64,000 nt of DNA from Actinomycetales bacterium (GCA_016715285.1 JADKAO010000001.1:620001-684000), one strand, 5' to 3'. Shown: positions 24,800 through 34,584, counted from the first letter of the stretch. The notes: generated by a model from the letters alone, not told the origin. Numbers and translations are program-made.

Positions 24800-26082
24800 A
24801 GCGCGCCGGTAGCGTGCTTTTCATGGGCAGTATGGGCGGCAGCCTGCTGGCCTATTTGTTCTTCGTGATCCTCGCCCGCGCGCTCCAGCCGGGGGGGCTG
24901 GGCGCCGTAGGGGCGCTGGTCAACGTCTTTGCGATCACGATGGTCCCCGGGCTGGGTCTGCAACTTGTCGCGGCGCGCCGGATCGCTCCGCTCGCTGACG
25001 ACGAGCACGCGGTCCGTCGGCATGTTGCGCGCACCACGGTCTTCGCAGCCCTCCTTGTGGGCGCCGTGGTCGCGGTGGTCCTGGCAGGGGTATCGGCCCC
25101 ACTCGCCGACGCGCTCCACCTGGACTCGCTCGCTCCCGTCCTTGGGGTGGTCGGCAGCGCGGTGCCGATGACGGTTACCTATGCCGTCATAGGATTGCTC
25201 CAGGGGCAGGAGCGGTTCGCACGGGTAGGCGCGGCATACCTCGGAATTGGTGTCGCTCGCGCTGGATCGGCGGTTCTCGCCGTGGTCACCTCGTCGGGGC
25301 CAACAGGGGTGATGGCGTGGTTTGCCGCTGGTTGGTTTGCCGTTGCTCTCGCGTCCCTGGGGTTGCTGCGGACCGCCGACGGCGCATCGGCGCCGACCCA
25401 CGACAGTGCAGGAACGACACCCGAGGTCAATGACCCGTGGTCGACACCAGGCGCCGCCGTGATCGCCGCGGATGCGGGCCTGACCAAGACCATCCGAGCC
25501 GGGCTAGTTGCCGCGGTGCCAATGTCTGGGCTGCTCATCCTGACGAGCATGGATCTGCTGCTAGCCCGCCATTTCCTGTCACGGGCCGACTCGGGGGCCT
25601 ACACCGTCGGGACTCTCTTCGAAAAGGTGGCTTTTTGGGGGCCGTCATTCATCGCCACGCTGTACTACCCCGCGATGTCACGTCCCAGTGATCGTCGGAA
25701 CGCTATTCGGCGTGCGCTGACAGTGACCATCGCGATTGGCGCGGTGGGAATAGCTCTGGCCGCGCTCCTCGGAACCCCACTTGTCACCCTCGTGGGTGGG
25801 TCCGAGTTCAGTTGGCTCGGGCCGACCGCGTGGATCTTCACAGCGGTGGGTGTCGGCTTCGCCGTGGCTCAAGTTCTCGTCTACGCAGATCTCGCTGGAG
25901 GACATCACGGGGTGGGATATGCCGTGTGGCTGGCCGCCGCGACAGCTGCCGCCCTGGTCTGGACAACGGGCCACCACTCGACAACCGCGGTCATCACAAG
26001 CATGGGCCTGGCCGTCGCGGGCCTCGTGCTCCTTGCACTAGTGATCGTGCGTTGGTCGGCTCGGAGCCGCAGCACGCTGTGA
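24796..26082 (+). CDS. Polysaccharide flippase-like (MATE/MOP superfamily) membrane protein
   Basis: 428 residues from GTG 24796, with about twelve hydrophobic segments. N-terminal GSVLFMGSMGGSLLAYLFFV and the central RAGLVAAVPMSGLLILTSMD followed by LLARHFLSRADSGAYTVGTL resemble Wzx/oligosaccharide flippases and MurJ relatives. Such proteins turn lipid-linked sugars over the membrane. The open frame upstream of the GTG overlaps the methyltransferase gene and has no hydrophobic pattern, so it was not used. No glycosyltransferase gene is adjacent, so the cargo is unknown. Convergent with polA. Confidence 0.8.
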   Translation: MKRAGSVLFMGSMGGSLLAYLFFVILARALQPGGLGAVGALVNVFAITMVPGLGLQLVAARRIAPLADDEHAVRRHVARTTVFAALLVGAVVAVVLAGVSAPLADALHLDSLAPVLGVVGSAVPMTVTYAVIGLLQGQERFARVGAAYLGIGVARAGSAVLAVVTSSGPTGVMAWFAAGWFAVALASLGLLRTADGASAPTHDSAGTTPEVNDPWSTPGAAVIAADAGLTKTIRAGLVAAVPMSGLLILTSMDLLLARHFLSRADSGAYTVGTLFEKVAFWGPSFIATLYYPAMSRPSDRRNAIRRALTVTIAIGAVGIALAALLGTPLVTLVGGSEFSWLGPTAWIFTAVGVGFAVAQVLVYADLAGGHHGVGYAVWLAAATAAALVWTTGHHSTTAVITSMGLAVAGLVLLALVIVRWSARSRSTL

Positions 26083-26126
26083 GTTGAGCGCTGCACGCGT
26101 CCGCGGGTGTCGTCCCCGTTTGCGGG

Positions 26127-28796
26127 TCAGTGCGCCGCGTCGTGCCAGGAGTAGCCGACACCGACTGACACGTCCAGTGGCACGTCCATCGGCACAGCGT
26201 GACCCATCTCGTCCCGGACCAGAGTCTCAACAGCCTCTCGTTCGCCTGGAGCGATCTCGAGGACGAGTTCGTCGTGGACCTGGAGCAGAATCCGTGAGCG
26301 GTGACCGGCTTCGCGGAGCGCGGCGTCCACCTTGAGCATGGCGACCTTCATGATGTCGGCGGCCGAGCCCTGGATGGGGGCATTGAGGGCCATCCGCTCG
26401 GCCATCTCACGGCGTTGGCGGTTGTCGCTGGTGAGGTCGGGCAGATAGCGACGACGACCGAGCATCGTGGCGGTGTAGCCGGTGCGGCGAGCGTCATCGA
26501 CCAGCCGGTGGAGGTAGTCGCGCACCTCCCCGAACCTCAGGAAGTACTCGTCCATGAGGGCCTTGGCCTCGCCCGTCGAAATCGACAGCTGACGAGACAG
26601 CCCGAACGCGGACAGCCCGTAGGCCAACCCATAGGACATCGCCTTGATCTTGGACCGCATCGCCGAGGTGACCTCGCCCGGCTCCACCTGGAAGACCTGG
26701 CCGCCGACATAGGAGTGCAGGTCCTCCCCCGTGCGGAATGCCTCGATGAGGCCGTCGTCGCCGGACAGGTGCGCCATAACCCGCATTTCGATTTGCGAGT
26801 AGTCCGCCGACATGAGCGACTCGTAACCCTCACCGACGACGAACATCTGCCGGATCCGGCGTCCCTCTTCGGTGCGAATCGGCACGTTTTGGAGGTTGGG
26901 GTCGGTGGATGACAGCCGTCCGGTGGCCGCGATCGTCTGAAGGTAGGTCGTGTGGATCCGGCCGTCATCCGCCACCGACTTGAGCAGCCCTTCGACGGTC
27001 ACCCTGAGCTTGGCGGCGTCCCGGTGCCGCAGCAGGGCTTCCAAGAAGGGGTGAGGCTCTCTGGCGTAGAGCTCGGCCAGCGACTCGGCGTCAGTGGTGT
27101 AGCCCGTCTTGATCCGCTTGGTCTTGGGCAGGCCGAGCTGATCGAACAGAACCTCTTGCAGTTGTTTGGGCGACCCGAGGTTGACGTCGCGTCGATCGAT
27201 GGCATCCCAGGCGTCTTCCTGCGCCTCACGCACGGCCGCGGCAAAGTCGGCCTCAAGGCTGGTCAGCGCGTCAACATCCACGGCGATCCCCGCGCGTTCC
27301 ATGCGCGCCAGGACCCCGACAAGCGGGATCTCAACATCGCGCAGCAGGACCACCTCGTCGATCCGCTCCAACTCGTCGTCGAGCGCACCTGCGAGATCGG
27401 CGACGGCTCTCGCGGTGACCATCGCGTCGGTCGCCTCTCCCGCGCCGTCACCGAAGTCGAGCAAGCCCTGACCGCTCGTCGACGTGTCGGTCCGCAGCTC
27501 GCGTCGCAGCATCCGCACGGTGAGGTCAGCGAGGTCGTAGCCACGCTGATCAGGCTTGACGAGATAGGCGGCTAGAGCGGTGTCGTTGGTCAGACCCGCC
27601 AGCTCCCAGCCGCGGCCAGCCAGCGCGTGGATCGGGCCTTTGGCGTCATGCAGGGCTTTGGGTCGGCTGGGATCGGTCAGCCAGGCGGCGACGGCAGCGT
27701 CTGCGGCCGGATCGAGCGTGGTGACATCGAGGTATGCCGTCGCATCCTCCGCCCCAGCGATCGCGATCCCTCGCGCGTCGCCAGCGCCCCTCGCCCACGA
27801 CCCAACCACGTGCACGCCGGCGCGGTGTCCGGGGACGGCATACCGCTGCAGCCAGGCCGGAACTGCTGCCGCCTCGAGAACTTCCCCGTCGACCTCAAAG
27901 CCAGACTCAGCGGGAGTCGCCGTGGTCTCGTGTTCGGCGAGCAACCGCTCCCGCAGGACCCGGAACTCCAGCGAGTCGAACACCGTGTGCACCCGATCGC
28001 GGTCCCAGGTCTGGCGCTCGAGCTCGGCCACGGTGATGTCGACGGGCGCATCGGTGACGAGCCGGTTGAGCTGCCGGTTACGCAGGACGAGCTCGAGGTT
28101 GTCGCGCAGTGCCTGACCCACCTTGCCACCGATCTGGTCGACGTTGGCCACGACCCCAGACAGGCCGTCATACATCGTGAGCCACTTGGCCGCCGTCTTG
28201 GGGCCGACCCCGGGCACCCCCGGCAAGTTGTCGCTCGACTCCCCCACCAGGGCTGCGAGATCGCTGTAGCGCGACGGCGGGACGCCGTATTTGGCTTCGA
28301 CCGCCTCGGGGGTCATCCGCCAGACCTCGGACACCCCCCTGACCGGATAGAGCAGGGTCACACTGTCAGAGACGAGTTGGAAGCAGTCGCGGTCACCGGA
28401 GCAGATGAGCACGTCCATGCCCGCAGCCGTCGCCTGTGCGGTGAGCGTCGCGATCAGGTCATCGGCCTCGAACCCGTCAGCCTGAACAAACCGGATGGAC
28501 AGCGCGTCGAGAATCTCCTGCACCAGCGAGATCTGACCCTCAAACTCGCGCGGAGTCGCCGAGCGAGTGGCCTTGTACTCCGCGTACGACTCCGACCGGA
28601 AGGTCTTGCGGGACACGTCGAATGCCACGCCGACGTGGGTCGGCTGCTCGTCGCGGAGCATGTTGATGAGCATGGACGTGAAACCGTAGACGGCATTGGT
28701 GTGCTGGCCCGTCACCGTCGAGAAGTTCTCAGCGGGCAGGGCGTAGAAGGCACGGTAGGCCAGCGAATGACCGTCGAGCAGAAGCAGCCTGGACAC
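26127..28796 (-). CDS. polA: DNA polymerase I
   Basis: 889 residues from GTG 28796 (VSRLLLLDGHSLAYRAFYAL). N-terminal 5'-nuclease domain: LLDGHSLAYRAFYALP, VAFDVSRKTFRSE, EADDLIATLT, CSGDRDCFQLV and GVPGVGPKTAAKWL. The middle domain occupies the proofreading position, but I see no catalytic D-x-E motif (it reads AYLDVTTLDP), so 3'-5' exonuclease activity is probably absent, as in mycobacterial Pol I. Polymerase motifs: SADYSQIEMRV (A), KAMSYGLAYGLSAFG (B) and LLQVHDELVLE (C). It fills gaps in repair and removes Okazaki primers. The frame is open upstream into the divergent thioesterase gene, but that part is noise. Confidence 0.97.
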   Translation of the reverse strand: MSRLLLLDGHSLAYRAFYALPAENFSTVTGQHTNAVYGFTSMLINMLRDEQPTHVGVAFDVSRKTFRSESYAEYKATRSATPREFEGQISLVQEILDALSIRFVQADGFEADDLIATLTAQATAAGMDVLICSGDRDCFQLVSDSVTLLYPVRGVSEVWRMTPEAVEAKYGVPPSRYSDLAALVGESSDNLPGVPGVGPKTAAKWLTMYDGLSGVVANVDQIGGKVGQALRDNLELVLRNRQLNRLVTDAPVDITVAELERQTWDRDRVHTVFDSLEFRVLRERLLAEHETTATPAESGFEVDGEVLEAAAVPAWLQRYAVPGHRAGVHVVGSWARGAGDARGIAIAGAEDATAYLDVTTLDPAADAAVAAWLTDPSRPKALHDAKGPIHALAGRGWELAGLTNDTALAAYLVKPDQRGYDLADLTVRMLRRELRTDTSTSGQGLLDFGDGAGEATDAMVTARAVADLAGALDDELERIDEVVLLRDVEIPLVGVLARMERAGIAVDVDALTSLEADFAAAVREAQEDAWDAIDRRDVNLGSPKQLQEVLFDQLGLPKTKRIKTGYTTDAESLAELYAREPHPFLEALLRHRDAAKLRVTVEGLLKSVADDGRIHTTYLQTIAATGRLSSTDPNLQNVPIRTEEGRRIRQMFVVGEGYESLMSADYSQIEMRVMAHLSGDDGLIEAFRTGEDLHSYVGGQVFQVEPGEVTSAMRSKIKAMSYGLAYGLSAFGLSRQLSISTGEAKALMDEYFLRFGEVRDYLHRLVDDARRTGYTATMLGRRRYLPDLTSDNRQRREMAERMALNAPIQGSAADIMKVAMLKVDAALREAGHRSRILLQVHDELVLEIAPGEREAVETLVRDEMGHAVPMDVPLDVSVGVGYSWHDAAH

Positions 28797-28815
28797 GTAT
28801 GGCAGCCTAGAGCCC

Positions 28816-29304
28816 ATGGCCGACACTGCCCCCACGACCGACGTTTCCAGCCCCTCTGCTCCCCAGGAAGCCGACACCGTCGATTGGTTCAACGCCGACT
28901 CGATTAACGCGTTTGGGACCGGCGCCCTGCACCAGCGGATGGGCATCGTGATTACCGAGGCATCCAAGGACCGCGTCGTGGGTACCATGCCGGTCGAAGG
29001 CAATACCCAGCCGTACGGCCTCCTCCACGGCGGCGCCTCGGTGGTGTTGGCCGAAGGGCTCGGCTCGATCCTGGCCGTTATCACGGCTGGTCCCGGCCGA
29101 GCCGCGGTCGGTGTTGACATCAACGCGACGCATCACCGGCCCGCCATGTCAGGGATCGTGACAGGCGTCGCGACGCCGATCTCGGTTGGTCGCACGATGG
29201 GCTCTTACGAAATCGTCATGACTGATGACCAAGGTCGCCGCCTGTGTACCTGCCGCCTCACCTGTTCGCTCCGCGACCTGCCACCGGCGCCCCGGGACGC
29301 CTAG
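28816..29304 (+). CDS. Hotdog-fold thioesterase (PaaI/MenI type)
   Basis: 162 residues. The hotdog core has QPYGLLHGGASVVLAEGLGS (65-84), with HGG at 71-73 and Glu80 as the likely catalytic acid. VGVDINATHHRPAM and SYEIVMTDDQGRRLCTCRLT follow, a pattern of PaaI and 1,4-dihydroxy-2-naphthoyl-CoA thioesterases. In actinobacteria this gene often sits next to polA, as tesB-like genes do in mycobacteria. It hydrolyses acyl- or aryl-CoA; a role in menaquinone synthesis is possible but unproven here. ATG 28816 lies 19 bases from the divergent polA start. The stop overlaps a convergent GNAT gene by 4 bases. Confidence 0.85.
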   Translation: MADTAPTTDVSSPSAPQEADTVDWFNADSINAFGTGALHQRMGIVITEASKDRVVGTMPVEGNTQPYGLLHGGASVVLAEGLGSILAVITAGPGRAAVGVDINATHHRPAMSGIVTGVATPISVGRTMGSYEIVMTDDQGRRLCTCRLTCSLRDLPPAPRDA

Positions 29305-29882
29305 TGAGCCGCGAGCCGGCTCTGGGACGCCCGCAACCGCGCCACCCGACGACGAATCATGACCTGGTCGAGGGAATAGCGCGAGGCCGCGCTGTCGCCG
29401 GAAAGTTTTCGTCGAAGCGACGCTGTCGACGCCACCCGGCGCGTCGTCAACGGGGTGAATCCGAGACGGGCGTAGAAGCGGTTGGCTTCACGGAGCGTCG
29501 CTGGGACGGTGCTCGCGAGCTGTTCTGCGCCATGACGTTCGGCGTATGCCGCGATGGCGGACATGAGCGCCCGCGCGGCGCCCTGGCCCCTGGCTTCACG
29601 AACCACGAACAACTGCTCGACGGACAGGCACGCCACATCAGTGAACGGGTTGAGCGAGCAGTCCATGAGCACGGCATACGCCACTGGGGTGCGATCGACG
29701 AAGGCGACGAAGGCGACGACGTCGGGTCGACTGAGGGCGTTTGCGATGGCGTCGGGCGTCAAACGGCGCCAGCCAGCGTCTTTGGGCGAGTCGGCCTCTG
29801 CGCGTGCCACGGTCCACAGCTCCGCCACGGTCGCAGCCAACTCGGCATCGACCTTGCGCACCACGACTGCTGGTCGAGACAC
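29301..29882 (-). CDS. GNAT-family acetyltransferase
   Basis: 193 residues from GTG 29882 (VSRPAVVVRKVDAELA). GNAT text: an N-terminal helix pair, strand VVAFVAFVDRTPVAYAVLM, then SVEQLFVVREARGQGAARALM, which contains the acetyl-CoA pyrophosphate loop (REARGQGAA), and the final EANRFYARLGF found in most GNAT enzymes. The substrate is unknown. A Ser/Arg-rich C-terminal tail (about 35 residues) is not part of the fold. An earlier in-frame start at 29933 would add unconserved residues. Confidence 0.8.
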   Translation of the reverse strand: MSRPAVVVRKVDAELAATVAELWTVARAEADSPKDAGWRRLTPDAIANALSRPDVVAFVAFVDRTPVAYAVLMDCSLNPFTDVACLSVEQLFVVREARGQGAARALMSAIAAYAERHGAEQLASTVPATLREANRFYARLGFTPLTTRRVASTASLRRKLSGDSAASRYSLDQVMIRRRVARLRASQSRLAAH

Positions 29883-30045
29883 GACATCCTCCCTGGCAAC
29901 CCAGACCACTCTGTCGCCGTCCCCACACGGCAAGGCCCCGCTGACCTCTTCCGTCCGACTCTAGAGGCTGGCGCAGCCGACACAAAACCCCCCACCTGAA
30001 CCTGGGCAGCCACTCAAGGGTGTGCCTCCTCACTAAGCTGACGCG

Positions 30046-30843
30046 GTGAGTGGAGCTTTTCCCGGGCTGGGCACGGTCATCAATGTGGCCACGGTCATCG
30101 TCGGCGCAGTGCTCGGCATGTGGGTGGGCCACCGACTCCCAGACCGCACTCGTTCCGTGGTAACCGACTGTCTCGGGCTCACCACCATGCTCGTCGCAGG
30201 GCTGTCATGTGTCTCCGTGACAGACAGTGCGTTGCGGCAGGCCGTCGGGTCAGGTGTCCCCGTGCTGATCGTGCTCGGGTCGCTGTTGATCGGATCGATC
30301 ACCGGCTCGATGCTGCGGATCGGTGATCGTCTTGAGGGGCTCGCTGGCGCGCTGCAAGGGCGCCTCGCCAAGAGGTCGGCTGGCTCATCGGGTTCCGATG
30401 TCGCGGGGGATGTCACCGATCAGCATACCGCGCGGGAACGCTTCATCGAAGGCTGGCTGACGGCCTCTCTGCTCTTCTGCGTCGGGCCACTCACGATCCT
30501 CGGGAGCTTGTCGGACGGGCTCGGGCGAGGCATTGACCAATTGACCTTGAAATCGGTGCTGGATGGCTTTGCGGCTATGGCGTTCGCGTCGTCGTTCGGG
30601 TTCGGGGTGCTCATGTCAGCACTGTCTGTTGCCGTGGTTCAAGGCAGCCTCACCGTCCTTGGCGTGGCGCTCGGATCGCTGCTCCCAGATGCGCACATCG
30701 CCGCGCTGACCGCAACCGGTGGCCTACTGCTCGTTGGAATAAGCTTGCGACTCTTACGAATTCGAGAGATTCCCGTCGCCGACATGCTGCCAGCCTTGAT
30801 TGTCGCGCCGCTGCTCACGCAACTGGTCGTCGCGCTCCGATAG
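30046..30843 (+). CDS. DUF554 family membrane protein
   Basis: 265 residues with about seven hydrophobic segments. GTVINVATVIVGAVLGM at the start, LVLGSLLIGSITGSMLRIGDRLE in the middle and FCVGPLTILGSLSDGL followed by LKSVLDGFAAMAFASSFG match DUF554 (YqgA-like) proteins, an inner-membrane family of unknown transport function. A charged cytoplasmic loop (about 105-135) separates the halves. The start is GTG 30046. The stop lies 12 bases from the convergent pdtaR stop. Confidence 0.88.
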   Translation: MSGAFPGLGTVINVATVIVGAVLGMWVGHRLPDRTRSVVTDCLGLTTMLVAGLSCVSVTDSALRQAVGSGVPVLIVLGSLLIGSITGSMLRIGDRLEGLAGALQGRLAKRSAGSSGSDVAGDVTDQHTARERFIEGWLTASLLFCVGPLTILGSLSDGLGRGIDQLTLKSVLDGFAAMAFASSFGFGVLMSALSVAVVQGSLTVLGVALGSLLPDAHIAALTATGGLLLVGISLRLLRIREIPVADMLPALIVAPLLTQLVVALR

Positions 30844-30854
30844 CGCCCAGCGCG

Positions 30855-31463
30855 TCAGCTCTTTGGCAACCCCGCGATGACGAGCTCGGCGACCTCCCGC
30901 ATCGACAAGCGCCGATCCATGGCGGTCTTCTGAATCCACCGGAAGGCATCCGGCTCTGACACTGACAGCTGGGACATGAGCAGCCCCTTTGCCCGGTCGA
31001 CGAGTTTGCGGGTCTCGAGACGGTCGGCGAGATCAGCGATCTCACCCTCGAGGGTACGCAACTGCAGCCACCGACTGCGTGCAACATCAATAGCCGGCGT
31101 CAGGTCAGCCACAGTGAAGGGCTTCACAACGTAAGCCATGACGCCGGCTTCAGTGGCGCGTTCGACGAGTTCCCGTTGGCTAAAGGCGGTCAGCATCACC
31201 ACTGGAGCCAGCGACTCAGACCCAATCATGTCGGCGGCGCTAATGCCGTCCAGCACAGGCATCTTGACATCAAGCAGCACCAGATCGGGCCGCAACTCAC
31301 GCGTCAAGGTGACTGCCTGCTCGCCGTTACTGGCTTGTCCCACGACGTCATACCCCGCCTCGACCAGCATTTCGGCTAAATCCATACGGATCAGGGCTTC
31401 ATCCTCGGCGACGACAAGCCGTAGCCGTGGCGTCGCGGTGGGCGCCGAGGAGTCGATGGTCAT
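30855..31463 (-). CDS. pdtaR: ANTAR-domain response regulator
   Basis: 202 residues. The N-terminal receiver domain has acidic pair Glu20-Asp21, phosphoacceptor Asp65 in LVLLDVKMP and the switch Lys in YVVKPF. The C-terminal ANTAR domain (about 142-200; LETRKLVDRAKGLLMSQLS, AFRWIQKTAMDRR) binds paired RNA hairpins and prevents transcription termination. It is the ortholog by position and layout of mycobacterial PdtaR, whose kinase partner PdtaS is encoded elsewhere. Targets are not visible here. The gene lies next to tRNA-Leu and pyk, as in other actinobacteria. Confidence 0.93.
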   Translation of the reverse strand: MTIDSSAPTATPRLRLVVAEDEALIRMDLAEMLVEAGYDVVGQASNGEQAVTLTRELRPDLVLLDVKMPVLDGISAADMIGSESLAPVVMLTAFSQRELVERATEAGVMAYVVKPFTVADLTPAIDVARSRWLQLRTLEGEIADLADRLETRKLVDRAKGLLMSQLSVSEPDAFRWIQKTAMDRRLSMREVAELVIAGLPKS

Positions 31464-31495
31464 GCGCGCAAGGATAGTGCGCGGCTGGACATGAG

Positions 31496-31578
31496 TGCCG
31501 GGAGCGGGACTTGAACCCGCACGATCTTGCGATCAGAGCATTTTGAGTGCCCCGTGTCTGCCATTCCACCACCCCGGC
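31496..31578 (-). tRNA. tRNA-Leu (anticodon CAA)
   Basis: On the minus strand, acceptor GCCGGGG pairs with the 3' TCCCGGC (one G-U), followed by discriminator A. The D-arm region is GGTGGAATGGCAGACAC. The anticodon loop CTCAAAA gives CAA for codon UUG. A long variable arm (CTGATCGCAAGATCG) is typical of class II leucine tRNA. The T-arm is GTGCGGGTTCAAGTCCCGC. The 3' CCA is not encoded. Confidence 0.95.
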
Positions 31579-31581
31579 GAG

Positions 31582-31625
31582 GTGCGCAGCACAGCATACC
31601 CGTGGTGAGAAGCCGCGCTGCGCAC
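31582..31625 (-). terminator. Hairpin after pyk
   Basis: GTGCGCAGC (31582-31590) pairs perfectly with GCTGCGCAC (31617-31625) around a 26-base loop. It begins 4 bases after the pyk stop at 31629 and ends next to tRNA-Leu. The loop holds a one-mismatch form of the dispersed word (AGCATAC). Confidence 0.6.
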
Positions 31626-31628
31626 GTG

Positions 31629-33065
31629 TCAGCTGAGAATCGGCGAGTTCTCTGTGTGCCCGCCCACGCGCAGGACCCGCATCATGTTGGTCGACCCGGG
31701 TATGCCGGGCGGCGAACCAGCGACCATGACGATGAGGTCTCCTTCAACGCAGCGGCCTTCCGCCACGAGGCTCGCCTCGACTTGCGCGGCCATCTCGTCG
31801 GTGTGGGCGACGGCCGGCCCGAGATAGGTTTCGATCCCCCAAACCAGGGCCAGCTGGCTGCGGGTGGCCGGATTAGACGTGAAAGCCAGCATTGGGATTT
31901 TGGACCGGAACCGTGCCAGTCGTTTGGCCGAGTCCCCCGATGCCGTAAACGTCACGAGGTATTTCGCGTTGATGAGATCGCCGACTTCGTATGCCGCCAG
32001 TGTCACCGCTCCCCCAATGGTGCGCGGCGACCCGATGAGTGTCCCAAGGCGGTCCAGGCCGTGTTCTTCGGTGTTTTCGATGATGCGAGCAAGGGTCCGG
32101 ACCGCATCCACCGGCCAAGCGCCAATGCTTGTCTCTCCCGACAACATGACCGCATCAGCGCCGTCGAGGACTGCGTTGGCGGCATCGCTGGCCTCGGCTC
32201 GGGTGGGCCGCGAGTTCTCGATCATCGACTCCAGGACCTGGGTTGCGACGATGACAGGCTTAGCACGGTTGCGCGCCAATTCGACTGCTCGCTTTTGGAC
32301 GAGAGGCACTTGCTCGAGAGGCAACTCGACGCCGAGATCACCTCGAGCGACCATGAGTCCGTCGAAGACCTCGAGGATCTCCGGGAGGTTCTCGACCGCC
32401 TGCGGCTTCTCGATCTTGGCGATGACCGGCAGCCGGACCCCGACCTCGTCCATGATCGCGTGGACGTCCTCGATGTCGGCGGCCGAGCGGACGAACGAGA
32501 GCGCGATCATGTCGGCCCGCAGCCGTAGGGCCCAACGCAGATCATCCTTGTCTTTCTCCGACAGTGCCGGCACGCTCACAGCGACGCCGGGAAGGTTGAT
32601 GCCCTTGTTGTTGGACACCATGCCGCCTTCGACCACCACGGTGACGATGTCCGTCGCCGTGACCTCGACGGCCCGCAGGGTCACCTTGCCGTCGTCGATA
32701 AGGAGGAGGTCACCGACGCGCACATCTCCGGGCATGCCCTTGAACGTCGTCGACACGCGGCGCCGGTCGCCGAGAATGTCGTCGGTGGTGATGGTGAAGG
32801 TATCGCCGGCAAAGAGCTCAACCGGGCCCGAGGCGAAACGGCCAGTGCGGATTTTCGGGCCCTGCAGGTCAACGAGGACACCCACCGCGTGGCCCGAGTC
32901 GTCACTCGCCTGGCGGACCGCTCGGTAGACGAGTTCGTGGGCAGCGTGTTCGCCGTGGGACAGGTTGAGGCGAGCGATATCCATCCCCGCAGAAATGAGT
33001 TCACGGATCCGCGCGGGGGTGGACGACGCTGGGCCCAACGTGCACACGATCTTGGCTCTACGCAT
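31629..33065 (-). CDS. pyk: Pyruvate kinase
   Basis: 478 residues from ATG 33065 (MRRAKIVCTLGPASS). Glycolytic enzyme converting phosphoenolpyruvate and ADP to pyruvate and ATP. Family blocks: ARLNLSHGEH, VLVDLQGPKIRTGRF, SFVRSAADIEDV, the active-site stretch PVIAKIEKPQAVENL (catalytic Lys) and VARGDLGVELPLEQVP, and DAVMLSGETSIGAWP. The C-terminal allosteric domain is complete. A hairpin at 33084-33125 lies just upstream, between this gene and gltD. The position beside pdtaR and gltBD is conserved in actinobacteria. Confidence 0.97.
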   Translation of the reverse strand: MRRAKIVCTLGPASSTPARIRELISAGMDIARLNLSHGEHAAHELVYRAVRQASDDSGHAVGVLVDLQGPKIRTGRFASGPVELFAGDTFTITTDDILGDRRRVSTTFKGMPGDVRVGDLLLIDDGKVTLRAVEVTATDIVTVVVEGGMVSNNKGINLPGVAVSVPALSEKDKDDLRWALRLRADMIALSFVRSAADIEDVHAIMDEVGVRLPVIAKIEKPQAVENLPEILEVFDGLMVARGDLGVELPLEQVPLVQKRAVELARNRAKPVIVATQVLESMIENSRPTRAEASDAANAVLDGADAVMLSGETSIGAWPVDAVRTLARIIENTEEHGLDRLGTLIGSPRTIGGAVTLAAYEVGDLINAKYLVTFTASGDSAKRLARFRSKIPMLAFTSNPATRSQLALVWGIETYLGPAVAHTDEMAAQVEASLVAEGRCVEGDLIVMVAGSPPGIPGSTNMMRVLRVGGHTENSPILS

Positions 33066-33083
33066 GAGATGCAACCCTAGGCC

Positions 33084-33125
33084 CGCGGCGCGCCGTCACT
33101 GACATCCTCAGCGGGGCGCGCCGCG
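33084..33125 (-). terminator. Hairpin between gltD and pyk
   Basis: CGCGGCGCGCC (33084-33094) and GGCGCGCCGCG (33115-33125) are perfect 11-bp arms around a 20-base loop. It starts 6 bases after the gltD stop, and only 18 bases remain to the pyk start. If it terminates gltBD, pyk must start from a promoter inside or upstream of the hairpin, or depend on read-through. Confidence 0.7.
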
Positions 33126-33131
33126 ATCGTC

Positions 33132-34584
33132 CTAGATCGTGAGCGGCCGGTCGGTCGGGTTGATCGGTCGAGGCAACTGGCTCGGGGTGCCCATGAGCCA
33201 TGAGTCGACGCCGTGGGCGGCAGCGCGGCCCTCGGCGATCGCCCAGACGATGAGCGACTGCCCGCGCCCCGCGTCACCCGCGACGAACACACCCGGGACG
33301 CTCGTCATGTAGGTGTTGTCGCGCACGACGTTGGAACGTTCGTCGAGCTCGACACCGAGTTGCTCGACGAAGCCCTCGGCCTGCGGACCCAGGAACCCCA
33401 TGGCGAGCAACACGAGTTGCGCCGGGATCTCCCGTTCGGTGCCCGCGACCGGGCTGAACCGTCCGTCAACAAACTCGACCTCGGTGAGGCGCAATCCAGC
33501 CACGTGGCCGGAGTCGTCGCCGACGAGCTCGGTCGTCGACACGGCATACACCCGCTCGCCGCCCTCCTCGTGCGCGCTGGCGACGCGGTAGATCATCGGG
33601 TAGGTCGGCCAGGGGTGGGCTGGGGACCGCTCTTCGCCGGGCCGTGGCATGATCTCGAGCGAGGTCACCGAGCGTGCGCCCTGGCGCAGCGCGGTGCCGA
33701 TGCAGTCTGCGCCGGTGTCGCCGCCACCGATGACGATGACGTCCTTGCCGGTGGCGAGGATCTGGCCCTCGACGGTCTCGCCGAGTGCGGCCCGGTTGCC
33801 TTGCGGGAGGTATTCCATCGCTTGATGTATGCCGTGCAGCTCACGTCCCGGCACGGGCAAGTCTCGCGGCACCGTGGCGCCTACGGCGAGGACAACCGCG
33901 TCATAGCGGGCTCTGAGTTGAGCGCCCGTGATCTCTTCGCCCACCGCGACGCCGCACCGGAAGCGCGTGCCCTCGGCCTCCATCTGGGCGATCCGGCGGT
34001 CGAGGACCGCCTTTTCCATCTTGAACTCGGGGATGCCGTACCGCAGCAACCCACCGGGCCGATCGGCACGTTCGAAAACCGCCACTGTGTGGCCAGCGCG
34101 CGTCAGTTGCTGGGCCGCGGCCAGACCCGCAGGCCCAGAGCCGACCACAGCAACGGTCTTGCCCGAGAGCCGCTCTGGTGGCTGTGGCACGACCGCACCC
34201 GCCTCAAAGGCCCGGTCGATCGTCGTGACCTCGACCTGCTTGATGGTGACCGCTGGTTGGTTGATGCCGAGCACGCAGGCGGTCTCGCACGGCGCCGGGC
34301 ACAACCGTCCGGTGAACTCGGGGAAGTTGTTCGTGGCGTGCAGCCGCTCGATCGCCTCGCGCCACTGGCCCTTCCAGGCCAGGTCGTTCCACTCCGGGAT
34401 CAAGTTGCCAAGCGGACAGCCGCTGTGGCAGAACGGAATTCCGCAGTCCATGCACCTGCCGGCCTGCCGACGCAACTGGTCGACATCCTGCGCTTCATAG
34501 ACCTCACGCCAGTCCTGCAGGCGCACCGGCACCGGCCGACGGGCCGGCAGCTCGCGCTCACGGGTGGTGAGAAAGCCCTGGGGG

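Noticed and set aside
30425..31593. AGCATAC sites as further motif copies
   Set aside because: They differ by one base from CGGCATAC and were not counted; such variants are rare.
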